Shown piece by piece: positions 1 to 7,536 of a stretch of DNA of 24,464 nucleotides; positions within the stretch are counted from its first letter, which is position 1, and every line of letters starts with the position of its first letter. This DNA comes from Clostridia bacterium (lineage in GTDB: Bacteria; Bacillota; Clostridia; Oscillospirales; Acutalibacteraceae). The stretch covers positions 1-24,464 of the forward strand of contig JAILDS010000176.1 of NCBI GenBank assembly GCA_024689165.1, read 5' to 3'. The position numbers were made by a program, and so were the translations under genes. The notes beneath the pieces are model-generated. The model made no database searches. It had not been told where the DNA came from and saw nothing but the letters and a program-made list of their open reading frames with translations.

Positions 1-876
1 GAGCACAATATCGCCGTTTTCCGGAAGAACCACGTCAACGGCTATTTCTGCGACGCGGGCCGCGGGGATTTCGGCAAAGAGAACGACCATCTCACCGCCG
101 TTAAGAAGATCGACGCGGCGGGCGGTCTGAGCGTGCTCAACCATCTCGGCGACTGGAACGGGGCGAACAGGGACAAAAACATCGCTCTTTCTGACACTCA
201 GCGGGAGCTGTTCGCCTCGATACTGTACGCTTACCCGTCCTGCCTGGGTATAGAGATAGTCAACAGTAAGGACAGATGCACCCGGCACGACAGACTGCTG
301 TGGGACCGTCTGCTCGAAAGGCTTATACCGCTGGGCAGGAACGTATGGGGCTTTTCCAACGACGACTCACATACCGACAGCGACGCAGGCGACAGCTACG
401 AGCTGTTCGTCCTAAGGGAGAACACGCTGCGAGAGATCAAACGCGCCATGATAAGCGGCTCGTTCTTCGCCTGCTCGCGTTACGCCCGTTACGAGCTCGG
501 AGAGGATTTCGTCGGCGACGGCTGGTTCGGAAAGTTCGGGATGAGCGTCGGTGAAAGCATGATCCGTCTCGACGTTCCGGACGGCTGTTCCGTCAGGTGG
601 ATCTCGTGCGGGAAAACCGTCTGCGAGGGCGGCGTGTTCGATCTTGCGGAGCATCCCGAGGCCGAGATATACGTCAGGTTCGAGCTTTCCGGCGCGGCGG
701 GGATGCTTTATTCACAGGCGTTCCCGATCTCCGGCGCGGAGAAGTTCGCCGAGCCGATCTCCCCGCCTTTCGAGCCCCGGACCATCGCTGAAAGGCTCGC
801 CGCCGCGAAAGAGCATTCGCATTTTGCGGAAGCCGCGCGGTTTTTAGGGCGGGAACTGAAAAAACACCACGGTTGA
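1..876 (+). CDS. PHP-domain metal-dependent phosphoesterase (5' truncated)
   Basis: The reading frame is open from the first base of the window, so the start lies upstream; 291 residues are visible. The visible part has PHP-like metal-site fragments: a VLNHLGDW stretch (residues about 44-51 of the fragment) and a GFSNDDSH stretch further on, with an Asp-Ser-His end that is usual for the last PHP motif. After the PHP part there is a C-terminal region of about 120 residues that looks like a beta-rich accessory domain. PHP enzymes are hydrolases using a cluster of two or three metals; the substrate here cannot be told. The gene is followed after 28 bp by a HAD phosphatase with its own AGGAG ribosome site, so the two may be cotranscribed. 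The family assignment is from motifs only, and the N-terminal His-rich motifs are outside the window. Confidence 0.72.
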   Translation, partial: EHNIAVFRKNHVNGYFCDAGRGDFGKENDHLTAVKKIDAAGGLSVLNHLGDWNGANRDKNIALSDTQRELFASILYAYPSCLGIEIVNSKDRCTRHDRLLWDRLLERLIPLGRNVWGFSNDDSHTDSDAGDSYELFVLRENTLREIKRAMISGSFFACSRYARYELGEDFVGDGWFGKFGMSVGESMIRLDVPDGCSVRWISCGKTVCEGGVFDLAEHPEAEIYVRFELSGAAGMLYSQAFPISGAEKFAEPISPPFEPRTIAERLAAAKEHSHFAEAARFLGRELKKHHG

Positions 877-904
877 AAAAAACTGTCGGCAGGAGCTGCG
901 GTAA

Positions 905-1474
905 ATGAACGTTTACGATTTTGACGACACTATCTATGACGGCGAGAGCGTCCTCGACCTGTTTTTCTTCTTTATAAAGCGGTATCCGTTCCTGCTCAGG
1001 TACCTGCCGCGCGTCCTGCGGGTGCTCGTCCGCTACAAGGCGGGCAAAATGTCCCGCGAGGAGGCTCTGCGCGAATACGTCCCGCTTCTCAAGGAATGCG
1101 CGGACAGTATGCCCGGCTGGATATACCTTATGGAAAAATTCTGGGACGAGCATGAAAAAAACATCCGCCCGTTCTACGCCGAGCTGCGCAGGCCGGACGA
1201 CGTAATCGTCACCGCGGGGCCGAACGTTTCGATGGACATCATCGCCAGAAGGCTCGGCGTGAAGAACTATATCTGCTCGGAGTTCGATACCGGGACGAAC
1301 GAGGTCACAAAGCTCTGCCTGCGTGAAGCAAAGCGCGAAGCTTTTCTCGAGCGTTTCGGTGACCGTGAGATAAACGCCGTTTATACCGATTCGCCGAAAA
1401 ACGACCGCTGGCTCATAGATATGGCGAAACAGGCCTATCTGGTGCGGGGGAACAGGATAAAACGGATCAAATAA
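905..1474 (+). CDS. HAD-IB family phosphatase
   Basis: This 189-residue protein has the four HAD motifs in order. Motif I is DFDDT at residues 5-9 (nucleophile Asp5, acid/base Asp7), motif II is VTAGP with Thr103, motif III is probably Lys144, and motif IV is TDSPKND with Asp162 and Asp167. A helical, aromatic-rich cap (about residues 18-90, including a run of Phe at 20-23) sits between motifs I and II, as in the HAD-IB/SerB-like group. It should be a small cytoplasmic phosphomonoesterase; the substrate is unknown. An AGGAG site about 9 bases upstream supports the ATG. It sits between the PHP gene and yhbY, with 23 bp to the latter, so it probably belongs to the same plus-strand transcript. 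Confidence 0.85.
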   Translation: MNVYDFDDTIYDGESVLDLFFFFIKRYPFLLRYLPRVLRVLVRYKAGKMSREEALREYVPLLKECADSMPGWIYLMEKFWDEHEKNIRPFYAELRRPDDVIVTAGPNVSMDIIARRLGVKNYICSEFDTGTNEVTKLCLREAKREAFLERFGDREINAVYTDSPKNDRWLIDMAKQAYLVRGNRIKRIK

Positions 1475-1497
1475 ACCCTACTTCAAGGAGTCGAAGC

Positions 1498-1779
1498 ATG
1501 ACAAGCCAACTCAGAGCCGCCCTTCGCGGGCAGGCTAACGGGCTTTCGCCCGTGGTTCAGCTCGGAAAGAGCGGCGTGACCGAACAGGTCGAGGAATCCT
1601 TCAGAAAGGTGCTCGAAGCGCGGGAACTGATCAAGCTCCGCGTACTTGAGACCTGCCCCGTAGGCGTTCGGGACGCCGTCGAACAGCTGGCGGCTTCCGC
1701 CGGCGCCGAGGTCGTCAGCGTCGTCGGCAGGACCGGGGTCGTATACAAATACAATCCCGAGCTCCACAAAAAAAAGTGA
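1498..1779 (+). CDS. yhbY: YhbY-family ribosome-assembly RNA-binding protein (CRM domain)
   Basis: The 93-residue product is the normal length for YhbY and is a single CRM domain. The GxxG RNA-binding loop is seen as GKSG at residues 23-26, followed by the amphipathic helix TEQVEESFRKVLEARELIK and the LRVLETCP strand. YhbY proteins bind pre-50S particles. An AAGGAG site 7 bases before the ATG is clear. The stop codon overlaps the start of nadD (GTGA), implying translational coupling. The yhbY-nadD order is a common Bacillota arrangement. Confidence 0.93.
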   Translation: MTSQLRAALRGQANGLSPVVQLGKSGVTEQVEESFRKVLEARELIKLRVLETCPVGVRDAVEQLAASAGAEVVSVVGRTGVVYKYNPELHKKK

Positions 1780-2381
1780 CTGTTACGGCGTTTCTGGGCG
1801 GGACGTTCGACCCCCCGCATCTCGGGCATCTGAAGCTGGCGGACGCGGCGTACGGGCTGCTCAGACCCGACAGGTTCCTCATCTGCCCGGACAGGGTCCC
1901 GCCGCACAAGTCGGCGCCGAAGCTCTCAGACGCCGAAACGCGCTTTGAGCTGTGCAGGCTGACTTTTCCGCAGGACAGGTATATAGTCAGTGACGCGGAC
2001 CTCGGAACGAAGGAAAAAAGCTACTCGATAGACCTTGTAAAGGCCCTGAAGGAACGTTACCCCGATACGGAGCTCTGGTTCGTAATGGGGTCGGACATGC
2101 TTCTGAGCTTCGATACCTGGTACCGCTGGCAGGAGATACTCCGGTACTGCTCCATAGCCGCGTTTTCGAGAGAGGATTCCGTTGACGAGGAAGAGCTTGA
2201 GCGTTTCGCCGACGAGAGGATACGCCCGTACGGCAAGGTCCTTGTCGGCACGACGGAGCCGCTTGAGATCAGCTCTACCGAGCTGCGCGAAAGGCTCGGA
2301 ACAGGCGCGGACGTCTCTGATTACCTGTCGCCGGACGCGCTGAAGCTCATTCGCTCTCTCGGGCTTTACGGATCAAAATGA
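1776..2381 (+). CDS. nadD: Nicotinate-nucleotide adenylyltransferase
   Basis: NadD transfers AMP from ATP to nicotinate mononucleotide to give deamido-NAD, a step in NAD synthesis. The nucleotidyltransferase signature GGTFDPPHLGH lies at residues 8-18 (His15 and His18 of the HxGH motif), the conserved GSDM at 105-108, and the ISSTELR motif at 165-171. At 201 residues it is of normal length. The start is a GTG that overlaps the yhbY stop by one base, consistent with coupling. In many Bacillota nadD is followed by yqeK and rsfS. Here neither is present and the next gene is an unrelated oxidoreductase. Confidence 0.95.
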   Translation: MTVTAFLGGTFDPPHLGHLKLADAAYGLLRPDRFLICPDRVPPHKSAPKLSDAETRFELCRLTFPQDRYIVSDADLGTKEKSYSIDLVKALKERYPDTELWFVMGSDMLLSFDTWYRWQEILRYCSIAAFSREDSVDEEELERFADERIRPYGKVLVGTTEPLEISSTELRERLGTGADVSDYLSPDALKLIRSLGLYGSK

Positions 2382-2388
2382 AGTTTTT

Positions 2389-2413
2389 CGGCGCGGACGT
2401 TCAGTCCGCGCCG
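2389..2413 (+). other. Hairpin between nadD and the oxidoreductase gene
   Basis: A perfect 10-bp stem, CGGCGCGGAC (2389-2398) with GTCCGCGCCG (2404-2413), has a 5-base loop. No T-run follows on either strand, so it is not a classical terminator. It ends 8 bases before the ribosome site of the next gene and may act as an attenuating or mRNA-stabilising element. Confidence 0.5.
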
Positions 2414-2433
2414 CTCGTATGAAAGGATATATT

Positions 2434-3693
2434 ATGAAAAAGGTCAGGGTCGGCGTTCTCGGCGCGCACCGGGGACTGAGCATGATCGAATACTGCCTCG
2501 GCGCGGACAACGCCGAGGTGGTCGCCGTCTGTGACAAGGCTCCTTATGAGCTTGAGCGCGTCATGCGTTCGACGGAGGGAAAAAGCATAGCTTTTTACCC
2601 GGATTTCGACAGCTTCATAAAACACGATATGGATGCCGTCGTGCTTGCGAACTACGCTTTTGAGCACGCGCCGTTCGCCATCCGCACGATGAGCGAGGGC
2701 AAGCACGTGTTTTCCGAGGTGCTTCCCGTCCAGACGCTCAAGGAAGCGGTCGAACTGGTCGAGGCCGTTGAAAGAACGGGCATGGTCTACGCCTACGGTG
2801 AGAATTACTGCTATATGGCCGCGCCTGCCGAGATGCGGAAGCTGTATCGCGAGGGCGTCATAGGCGAGTTCGAATACGGCGAGGGCAATTACGTGCACAA
2901 CTGCGAACCCATATGGCACGAGATCACCTACGGCGAGCCGGACCATTGGCGAAACAACATGTTTTCAACCTTTTACTGCACCCATTCCCTTGGGCCGATA
3001 ATCCATATCACCGGTCTGCGTCCCGTCTCCGTCGTCGGCTTCGAAAGCTCCATGAACGACAGACGCTTCCGCACCGGAGCGCGCTGCGCGGACTTCGGTA
3101 TAGAGATGGTCACGCTTGAAAACGGCAGCCTCGTCAAGAGCATACACGGCAACCTGTACAAAAACAATACGTCCTACGTCGTTTACGGCAGCAAGGGGCG
3201 CATGGAGTCCGCCAGAGAAGAAGCCGGCGCCGGCGGGCAGGACCGGATATACGTCAACGCCGACATGGTCGAAGGCGGATACGACGGCGCTCACAGAGCC
3301 GAAACGTATCTTCCGGCCGAAAAAGACGAGCAGGCAAAGGCCTTCGGGCACGGCGGTTCGGACTTCCGGAGCATGTACAGCTTCATTGAAAAGATCCGCG
3401 GCGACGAGACCGCGGACGTGATAGGCGTATATGAGGCGCTCGATATGTGTCTGCCGGGGCTGTTCGCATTCAGGTCTATCCTTGCCGGCGGGAAGCCGAT
3501 GGATATCCCCGACCTGCGGGACCCCGGCGCAAGAGACTTCTGGCGGAACGATACCGCCTGCACCATGCCGGAGGTCGCGGGCGATATGCTGCTGCCTACC
3601 CGCAGGGGCGGTACGCCGGACGTTCCCGGCTCGGTTTACGAAAAAATGCGGCTTAAGTGGGAAGAAACGCTCAGAAAGCGGAACGAAGGATAA
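2434..3693 (+). CDS. Gfo/Idh/MocA family oxidoreductase (variant lacking the EKP lysine)
   Basis: The product is an NAD(P)-dependent sugar or inositol-type dehydrogenase fold. The Rossmann segment VGVLGAHRG is at residues 6-14, the N-domain ends in a helix-rich section, and the C-terminal beta-sheet substrate domain carries HSLGP at 184-188. The usual catalytic EKP motif is replaced by SEVLPVQ (about 94-100), followed by a GENYCYM stretch at 122-128. This variant appears in a subgroup of the family, and its substrate is unknown. I prefer the ATG at 2434 over the upstream in-frame ATG at 2419, because the GAAAGGA ribosome site (2421-2427) lies between the two. The protein is then 419 residues. 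Its stop is 2 bp from the stop of the convergent flippase gene. Confidence 0.85.
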   Translation: MKKVRVGVLGAHRGLSMIEYCLGADNAEVVAVCDKAPYELERVMRSTEGKSIAFYPDFDSFIKHDMDAVVLANYAFEHAPFAIRTMSEGKHVFSEVLPVQTLKEAVELVEAVERTGMVYAYGENYCYMAAPAEMRKLYREGVIGEFEYGEGNYVHNCEPIWHEITYGEPDHWRNNMFSTFYCTHSLGPIIHITGLRPVSVVGFESSMNDRRFRTGARCADFGIEMVTLENGSLVKSIHGNLYKNNTSYVVYGSKGRMESAREEAGAGGQDRIYVNADMVEGGYDGAHRAETYLPAEKDEQAKAFGHGGSDFRSMYSFIEKIRGDETADVIGVYEALDMCLPGLFAFRSILAGGKPMDIPDLRDPGARDFWRNDTACTMPEVAGDMLLPTRRGGTPDVPGSVYEKMRLKWEETLRKRNEG

Positions 3694-3695
3694 AA

Positions 3696-5255
3696 TCAGC
3701 CCGGATGACCCGGCCTGCCCGGGAAAACGGTCTTTACTGCGGCGCGGATCACAGCGAGGGTGTCCTTCCTGTTGAAAATCATGTCCAGCGCAATGACGGC
3801 CGCGCAGTTGAAGATCCCCGCCGCGGCGGTCAGCGCGAAAAAGCCGGGGTACCCGCCGGGGGAGGGGAGGAACCGTGCTTCCGCGAACGCCAGCACGGGG
3901 CAGAGCAGCACGAGCGGCAGGTTGTTTTTCAAAAAAGGCGCTTCGCCGCCGTAATAGCGCTTGTGGACGACGAACAAGTCGAGGAAGCACAGTACCCCCG
4001 CCGACACAGCCACCGCGACGACGATGCCGTACACGTCGAAGAACGGGCAAAGAGCCGCAGACAGGGCGAGAAGGACTGCCGAGCCCGCGAGCTGTATGCG
4101 CCGCGAGGTCCTGAAATCGCCGCTCATGACGATGAGGTTGGTCGCGGGTATGTGCGCGAGGTCGAGGAAAGCGGCTGCGGCAAGCCCGACGGCTATGAAC
4201 GGGTCGGAGTAGTCGATATCGTCCACTCCGGCGGAGTATATCCTCACGAACGGCATGATCATAGCGCCTGCCGTGGCGATCATCGCGCACAGCGCGGAGT
4301 ACACAACGAGCTCATACTGCATGAACCGGCTTTTGATCTTCCCGACGCCGCGCTCCGCCGCCAGCGAGCCGATCGGCAGCCTGACCGCGTCGATCACCGC
4401 GTGCATCAGCATCGATATCATCGCGAAAACGTAATTGTAAACTGAATAAACGCTCGCCTGAGCCGCCCCGCGCGCGGAAAACGCCGTGATGAGGAGCATC
4501 GGAGCCGACGAGTAGATAACGCCCGTGATCTTCTGAGCAAGAACGTCGCGGGTGCCTTTTATTGCTGAAAAATCGGGCTCGGCCCGAAGGTCCACCGTTT
4601 TGTATCTTCTGCGCGAATATATGACGATATACAGCGACTGCAGCAACGAAAAAAGCATCGTCGTCGCACGGACGAGGACGTATGACCGGGTGTGCCCGGC
4701 AGCGAGGAGGACGGGCGCTGCGTAACGGACGATAAGGATGTTCGCAAGGTATCCGGCTCCGACCGAAATGATACCGATGACCGAAATAACGTATTCGCGC
4801 TGCTCCGCCTGGATGAGGATGCGGTATTTGACCGCGAACAGAAAATTGACCGCGAGCGGGACGACGGCCATGATGAGTATCAGGAATATGTCGAGCCTCG
4901 CGATCGAAGTTCTTGCTATAAACGAATACGCCGCGCAGCTGACGAGCCCTGCGGCGAGAAAGATCGAGCCGATCCCGAAGAATTTTTTTCGCGTCGCCGA
5001 CAGGATCCCGTTGATGAGCGCGGAGTCGCCCCCGTTCCACGGCTTGAACAGGGCGACGTTCGTGGCCGTGGTAAAACCGCCCTCGACGATGGAGAGCATG
5101 TTTACAAGCTGGTTCGCGGTCGAGTTCACGCCGTTGAAGTCCGACCCGAAAACGGTCAGGACCGAGCGTGTCAGAACGAATCCCAGCAGCCCGTTTATCA
5201 GGCTCAGGACCACGGCCGACAAGGCGTTGAGGATACTGTTCTTTGTGCGGATCAA
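3696..5255 (-). CDS. Polysaccharide-type flippase (Wzx/MVF-like, MOP superfamily)
   Basis: This 519-residue integral membrane protein has about 12-14 hydrophobic helices through its length. The N-terminal pattern, with a Phe/Gly-rich first helix, LTRSVLTVFGSDFNGVN and an amphipathic STANQLVNMLSIVEGG segment, is typical of Wzx-like lipid-linked oligosaccharide exporters. It probably flips an undecaprenyl-linked glycan across the cytoplasmic membrane. The start is a TTG that shares bases with the TGA of the MATE gene upstream (TTGA overlap), so translation is probably coupled and no independent ribosome site is visible. No glycosyltransferases are next to it, so its cargo is unknown. It converges on the oxidoreductase gene with no terminator that I can see between them. 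Confidence 0.82.
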   Translation of the reverse strand: MIRTKNSILNALSAVVLSLINGLLGFVLTRSVLTVFGSDFNGVNSTANQLVNMLSIVEGGFTTATNVALFKPWNGGDSALINGILSATRKKFFGIGSIFLAAGLVSCAAYSFIARTSIARLDIFLILIMAVVPLAVNFLFAVKYRILIQAEQREYVISVIGIISVGAGYLANILIVRYAAPVLLAAGHTRSYVLVRATTMLFSLLQSLYIVIYSRRRYKTVDLRAEPDFSAIKGTRDVLAQKITGVIYSSAPMLLITAFSARGAAQASVYSVYNYVFAMISMLMHAVIDAVRLPIGSLAAERGVGKIKSRFMQYELVVYSALCAMIATAGAMIMPFVRIYSAGVDDIDYSDPFIAVGLAAAAFLDLAHIPATNLIVMSGDFRTSRRIQLAGSAVLLALSAALCPFFDVYGIVVAVAVSAGVLCFLDLFVVHKRYYGGEAPFLKNNLPLVLLCPVLAFAEARFLPSPGGYPGFFALTAAAGIFNCAAVIALDMIFNRKDTLAVIRAAVKTVFPGRPGHPG

Positions 5256-6649
5256 GTCTTTTTTGGTTTCATACGGTCGGCGTCGCTGTTTTCGGACGCG
5301 TTTTCTTTAGGCAGCTTCCGGAAAAACAGGACGGTAAAGAATATCGACGGCAGCAGTGACAGAACGTACGCTGCGGGCTGAGCCTCCTGAATGCCCGCCA
5401 GCCCTCTGTACCGCGCCAGGATCAGCAGCACCGGGATGAAGAACAGGCCGCTGCGGAGCGACGAAAGGATCGTGGCGCCGAGCCTGTGCCCAGTGCTTTG
5501 GTAAAGCATCTCCGCTATCGTGCAGACAGGCAGGACGAGCAGCGCGCAGGACTGCAGCCTCAGCGCGCGCACGCCGATCTCTATGACCTCGGGATCGTCC
5601 CTGAAAACTCCGATAAGCCTGTCGGATAACAAAAATACGAGTATCGCCGCGACGGTCATGCAGCCCGAGGCGAACAACAGCGTGAACCTGAAAGCTTTCC
5701 GCACGCGAAGGTACAGCTTCGCCCCGTAGTTGAAACCGCAGACGGGCTGGAAGCCCTGCCCCACGCCCAGAGCGATCGAGAACACGAAGAAAATGATCCT
5801 CGACACGATGCTCATGGCGGCTATCGCCGGGTCGCCGTATACGCCGGCGAGATCGTTGAGCATGATGGTCGCGGCGCTGTTGAGCCCCTGGCGCAGCATG
5901 CTCGGAAAGCCCGTCGCGATTATGTTGAAAACGTAAGCCGGCCTGAGCGACACGAGCCTGACAGAGAGCCGTGTCACGGTCTTTTTCCGCAGGAACATGC
6001 TCAGAAGGATGCAGAAGCTGACGAGCTGGCTCAGAGCTGTCGACAGTCCGGCTCCGGCGATGCCCATCTTAAGACCGAACATGAGGACAGGGTCGAGCCC
6101 CATGTTTATAAACGCGCCGGCGAGCAGACCGATCATGCCCAGAGCGGCCCTGCCCTCGTACCTGAGTATGTTGTTCATGGTGAAGCTCGCGGTCATGAAC
6201 GGCGCGGCGAGCAGGATGTAAAAAATATATGTCTTCGCGAAGGGTGTGATCGTTTCGGTGCTGCCGAGGAAAAGGATCAGCGGGTCGAGAAGCAGAAAAC
6301 AGACAACGGAGCATATAAATCCGGAGCCCGTCGAACAGAAAAAAGCCGTTGAGGCGGTCCTGCACGCCGCTTCGGGATCCTTACTGCCAAGCTCCCGCGA
6401 AACGATGCTGCCGCCGCCCTGCCCGAACATGAAGCCGATGGCCTGGATTATGGACATGAAACCGAAAACGATGCCCACGGCTCCGCTCGCGCTCGTCCCG
6501 AGCCTGCCCACGAAGGCGGTGTCCACAAGGTTGTAGATATTTGTCACGAGCATGCTGACGATCGTGGGCGCAGAAAGACGCAGCACCAGTGCGGACACAG
6601 GCGTTTCGGTCATTTTGTTGAATTGGGCGCTTTGTTTGTTTTCGGGCAT
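5252..6649 (-). CDS. MATE family efflux transporter
   Basis: The product has the MATE layout of two six-helix halves. The first helix APTIVSMLVTNIYNLVDTAF is followed by GRLGTSASGAVGIVFG, and a FGQGGGSIVSRELG loop corresponds to the conserved region after helix 2. MATE proteins export cationic drugs or metabolites in exchange for Na+ or H+; the substrate is not predictable. The frame extends back to a GTG at 6667, but I chose the ATG at 6649 (MPENKQ, about 465 residues), which lies about 40 bases after a probable promoter. An ATG at 6613 is another possibility, and no strong ribosome site settles this. It is the first gene of a two-gene unit with the flippase. Confidence 0.88.
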   Translation of the reverse strand: MPENKQSAQFNKMTETPVSALVLRLSAPTIVSMLVTNIYNLVDTAFVGRLGTSASGAVGIVFGFMSIIQAIGFMFGQGGGSIVSRELGSKDPEAACRTASTAFFCSTGSGFICSVVCFLLLDPLILFLGSTETITPFAKTYIFYILLAAPFMTASFTMNNILRYEGRAALGMIGLLAGAFINMGLDPVLMFGLKMGIAGAGLSTALSQLVSFCILLSMFLRKKTVTRLSVRLVSLRPAYVFNIIATGFPSMLRQGLNSAATIMLNDLAGVYGDPAIAAMSIVSRIIFFVFSIALGVGQGFQPVCGFNYGAKLYLRVRKAFRFTLLFASGCMTVAAILVFLLSDRLIGVFRDDPEVIEIGVRALRLQSCALLVLPVCTIAEMLYQSTGHRLGATILSSLRSGLFFIPVLLILARYRGLAGIQEAQPAAYVLSLLPSIFFTVLFFRKLPKENASENSDADRMKPKKT

Positions 6650-6695
6650 TTCCGAGGCCGACCTCACTTCGCGGTATACGGATTCTCGCCCCTAC

Positions 6696-6723
6696 ATGAT
6701 ATATTTTTTTCAAAAAAAGTCAA
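6696..6723 (-). promoter_or_regulatory. Sigma-A type promoter for the MATE-flippase unit
   Basis: On the minus strand TTGACT (6723-6718) is separated by 16 bases from TATCAT (6701-6696). The spacer is a T-run followed by an A-run. Transcription would start near 6690, about 40 bases before the preferred ATG. Confidence 0.6.
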
Positions 6724-6757
6724 GACGGGCCGGGCGGGCAAACCGCCGCAAAACAGC

Positions 6758-6789
6758 AAACGAGGGACTGCGGCCGCAGTCCCTCGTTT
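6758..6789 (-). terminator. Perfect palindromic terminator after the AIM24-family gene
   Basis: A 32-bp perfect inverted repeat with arms starting AAACGAGGGACTGCGG has A and T runs at its outer ends. It lies about 60 bases beyond the AIM24-family stop and just before the MATE promoter. It can work in either direction and separates the two minus-strand units. Confidence 0.8.
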
Positions 6790-6850
6790 CGGAATATGTA
6801 AATAATTGCCGGATGCCGCAGGCGCCGAGGCCGGGTCCCGAAGCCCGCGG

Positions 6851-7531
6851 TCAATTGGAGCTCGGATGCGGCATATACGCGTAAAGAGACATCGCAGTGT
6901 TGGCGATGGGCATGGTCTGAAGGATTATGTGACCGGGACCGGTTATCACGGTATTGAACAGTCCCTCTCCGCCGAAGAGCACGTTTTTGACGCCCTTGAC
7001 GGACTGGACGTCCATAGAGCAGGTCCCGTCCATCGCGGCGAGGTAGCCGGTGTCGACGATCTTCTGCTGACCGGGCATGAGGTCGTATTCGACCGCGGAG
7101 CCGTCTATTTCAAGGAAAACAAGACCGTTGCCGTCGAATTTCTGCATCAGAAAGCCCTCGCCGCCGAAGAAACCGCTGCTGAGCTTTTTCCTGAAGTGGA
7201 CGCTCATCTCCACGTTGCCGTAGGAGGCGAGGAAAGTGCCCTTCTGAGCGATAAGCGGCTTCTGGGGAGTCACCTCGACAGCCCTTATCGACCCCGGGAA
7301 GCTCGACGCGAACGCGATCTCGCCGGCGCTCTGCGCGACGTACCTGTTCGAGAACATCTTTTCGCCGGTGAACATCTTGCCGAACATCTTGCCGAGTCCG
7401 CCGCCTTCGGTCTGCATGGTTATCCCCGGGTCCATCCATGACATGGAGCCGCCCTCGCAGGCCATCTGCTCGCCCCTGTCCAGCTGGCAGACGACGACCG
7501 GCAGGTTGCCGCCTATGATATTGTAACGCAT
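6851..7531 (-). CDS. AIM24 / TIGR00266 family protein
   Basis: This 226-residue protein matches the AIM24 (TIGR00266) family by layout. It has the N-terminal QLDRGEQMACEGGSMSWMD, a Gly/Met-rich linker GGGLGKMFGKMFTG, then FASSFPGSIRAVEV and repeated beta-strand segments with Gly-rich turns ending in YAYMPHPSSN. It is probably a beta-sandwich cytosolic protein with no signal peptide or transmembrane helix. Bacterial members have no established biochemical role. An AAAAGGAG site, which overlaps the end of the preceding exonuclease gene, supports the ATG. Only 5 bp separate the two genes, so they are cotranscribed, and the unit ends at the palindromic terminator downstream. Confidence 0.88.
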   Translation of the reverse strand: MRYNIIGGNLPVVVCQLDRGEQMACEGGSMSWMDPGITMQTEGGGLGKMFGKMFTGEKMFSNRYVAQSAGEIAFASSFPGSIRAVEVTPQKPLIAQKGTFLASYGNVEMSVHFRKKLSSGFFGGEGFLMQKFDGNGLVFLEIDGSAVEYDLMPGQQKIVDTGYLAAMDGTCSMDVQSVKGVKNVLFGGEGLFNTVITGPGHIILQTMPIANTAMSLYAYMPHPSSN

Positions 7532-7536
7532 CGTTT

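Noticed and set aside
2965..4445. Long overlapping open frames of 262 and 441 codons (3657-4445 +, 2965-4290 -)
   Set aside because: They are Arg/His/Gly-rich frames opposite or out of phase with the oxidoreductase and flippase genes, as expected in GC-rich DNA, and match no family.
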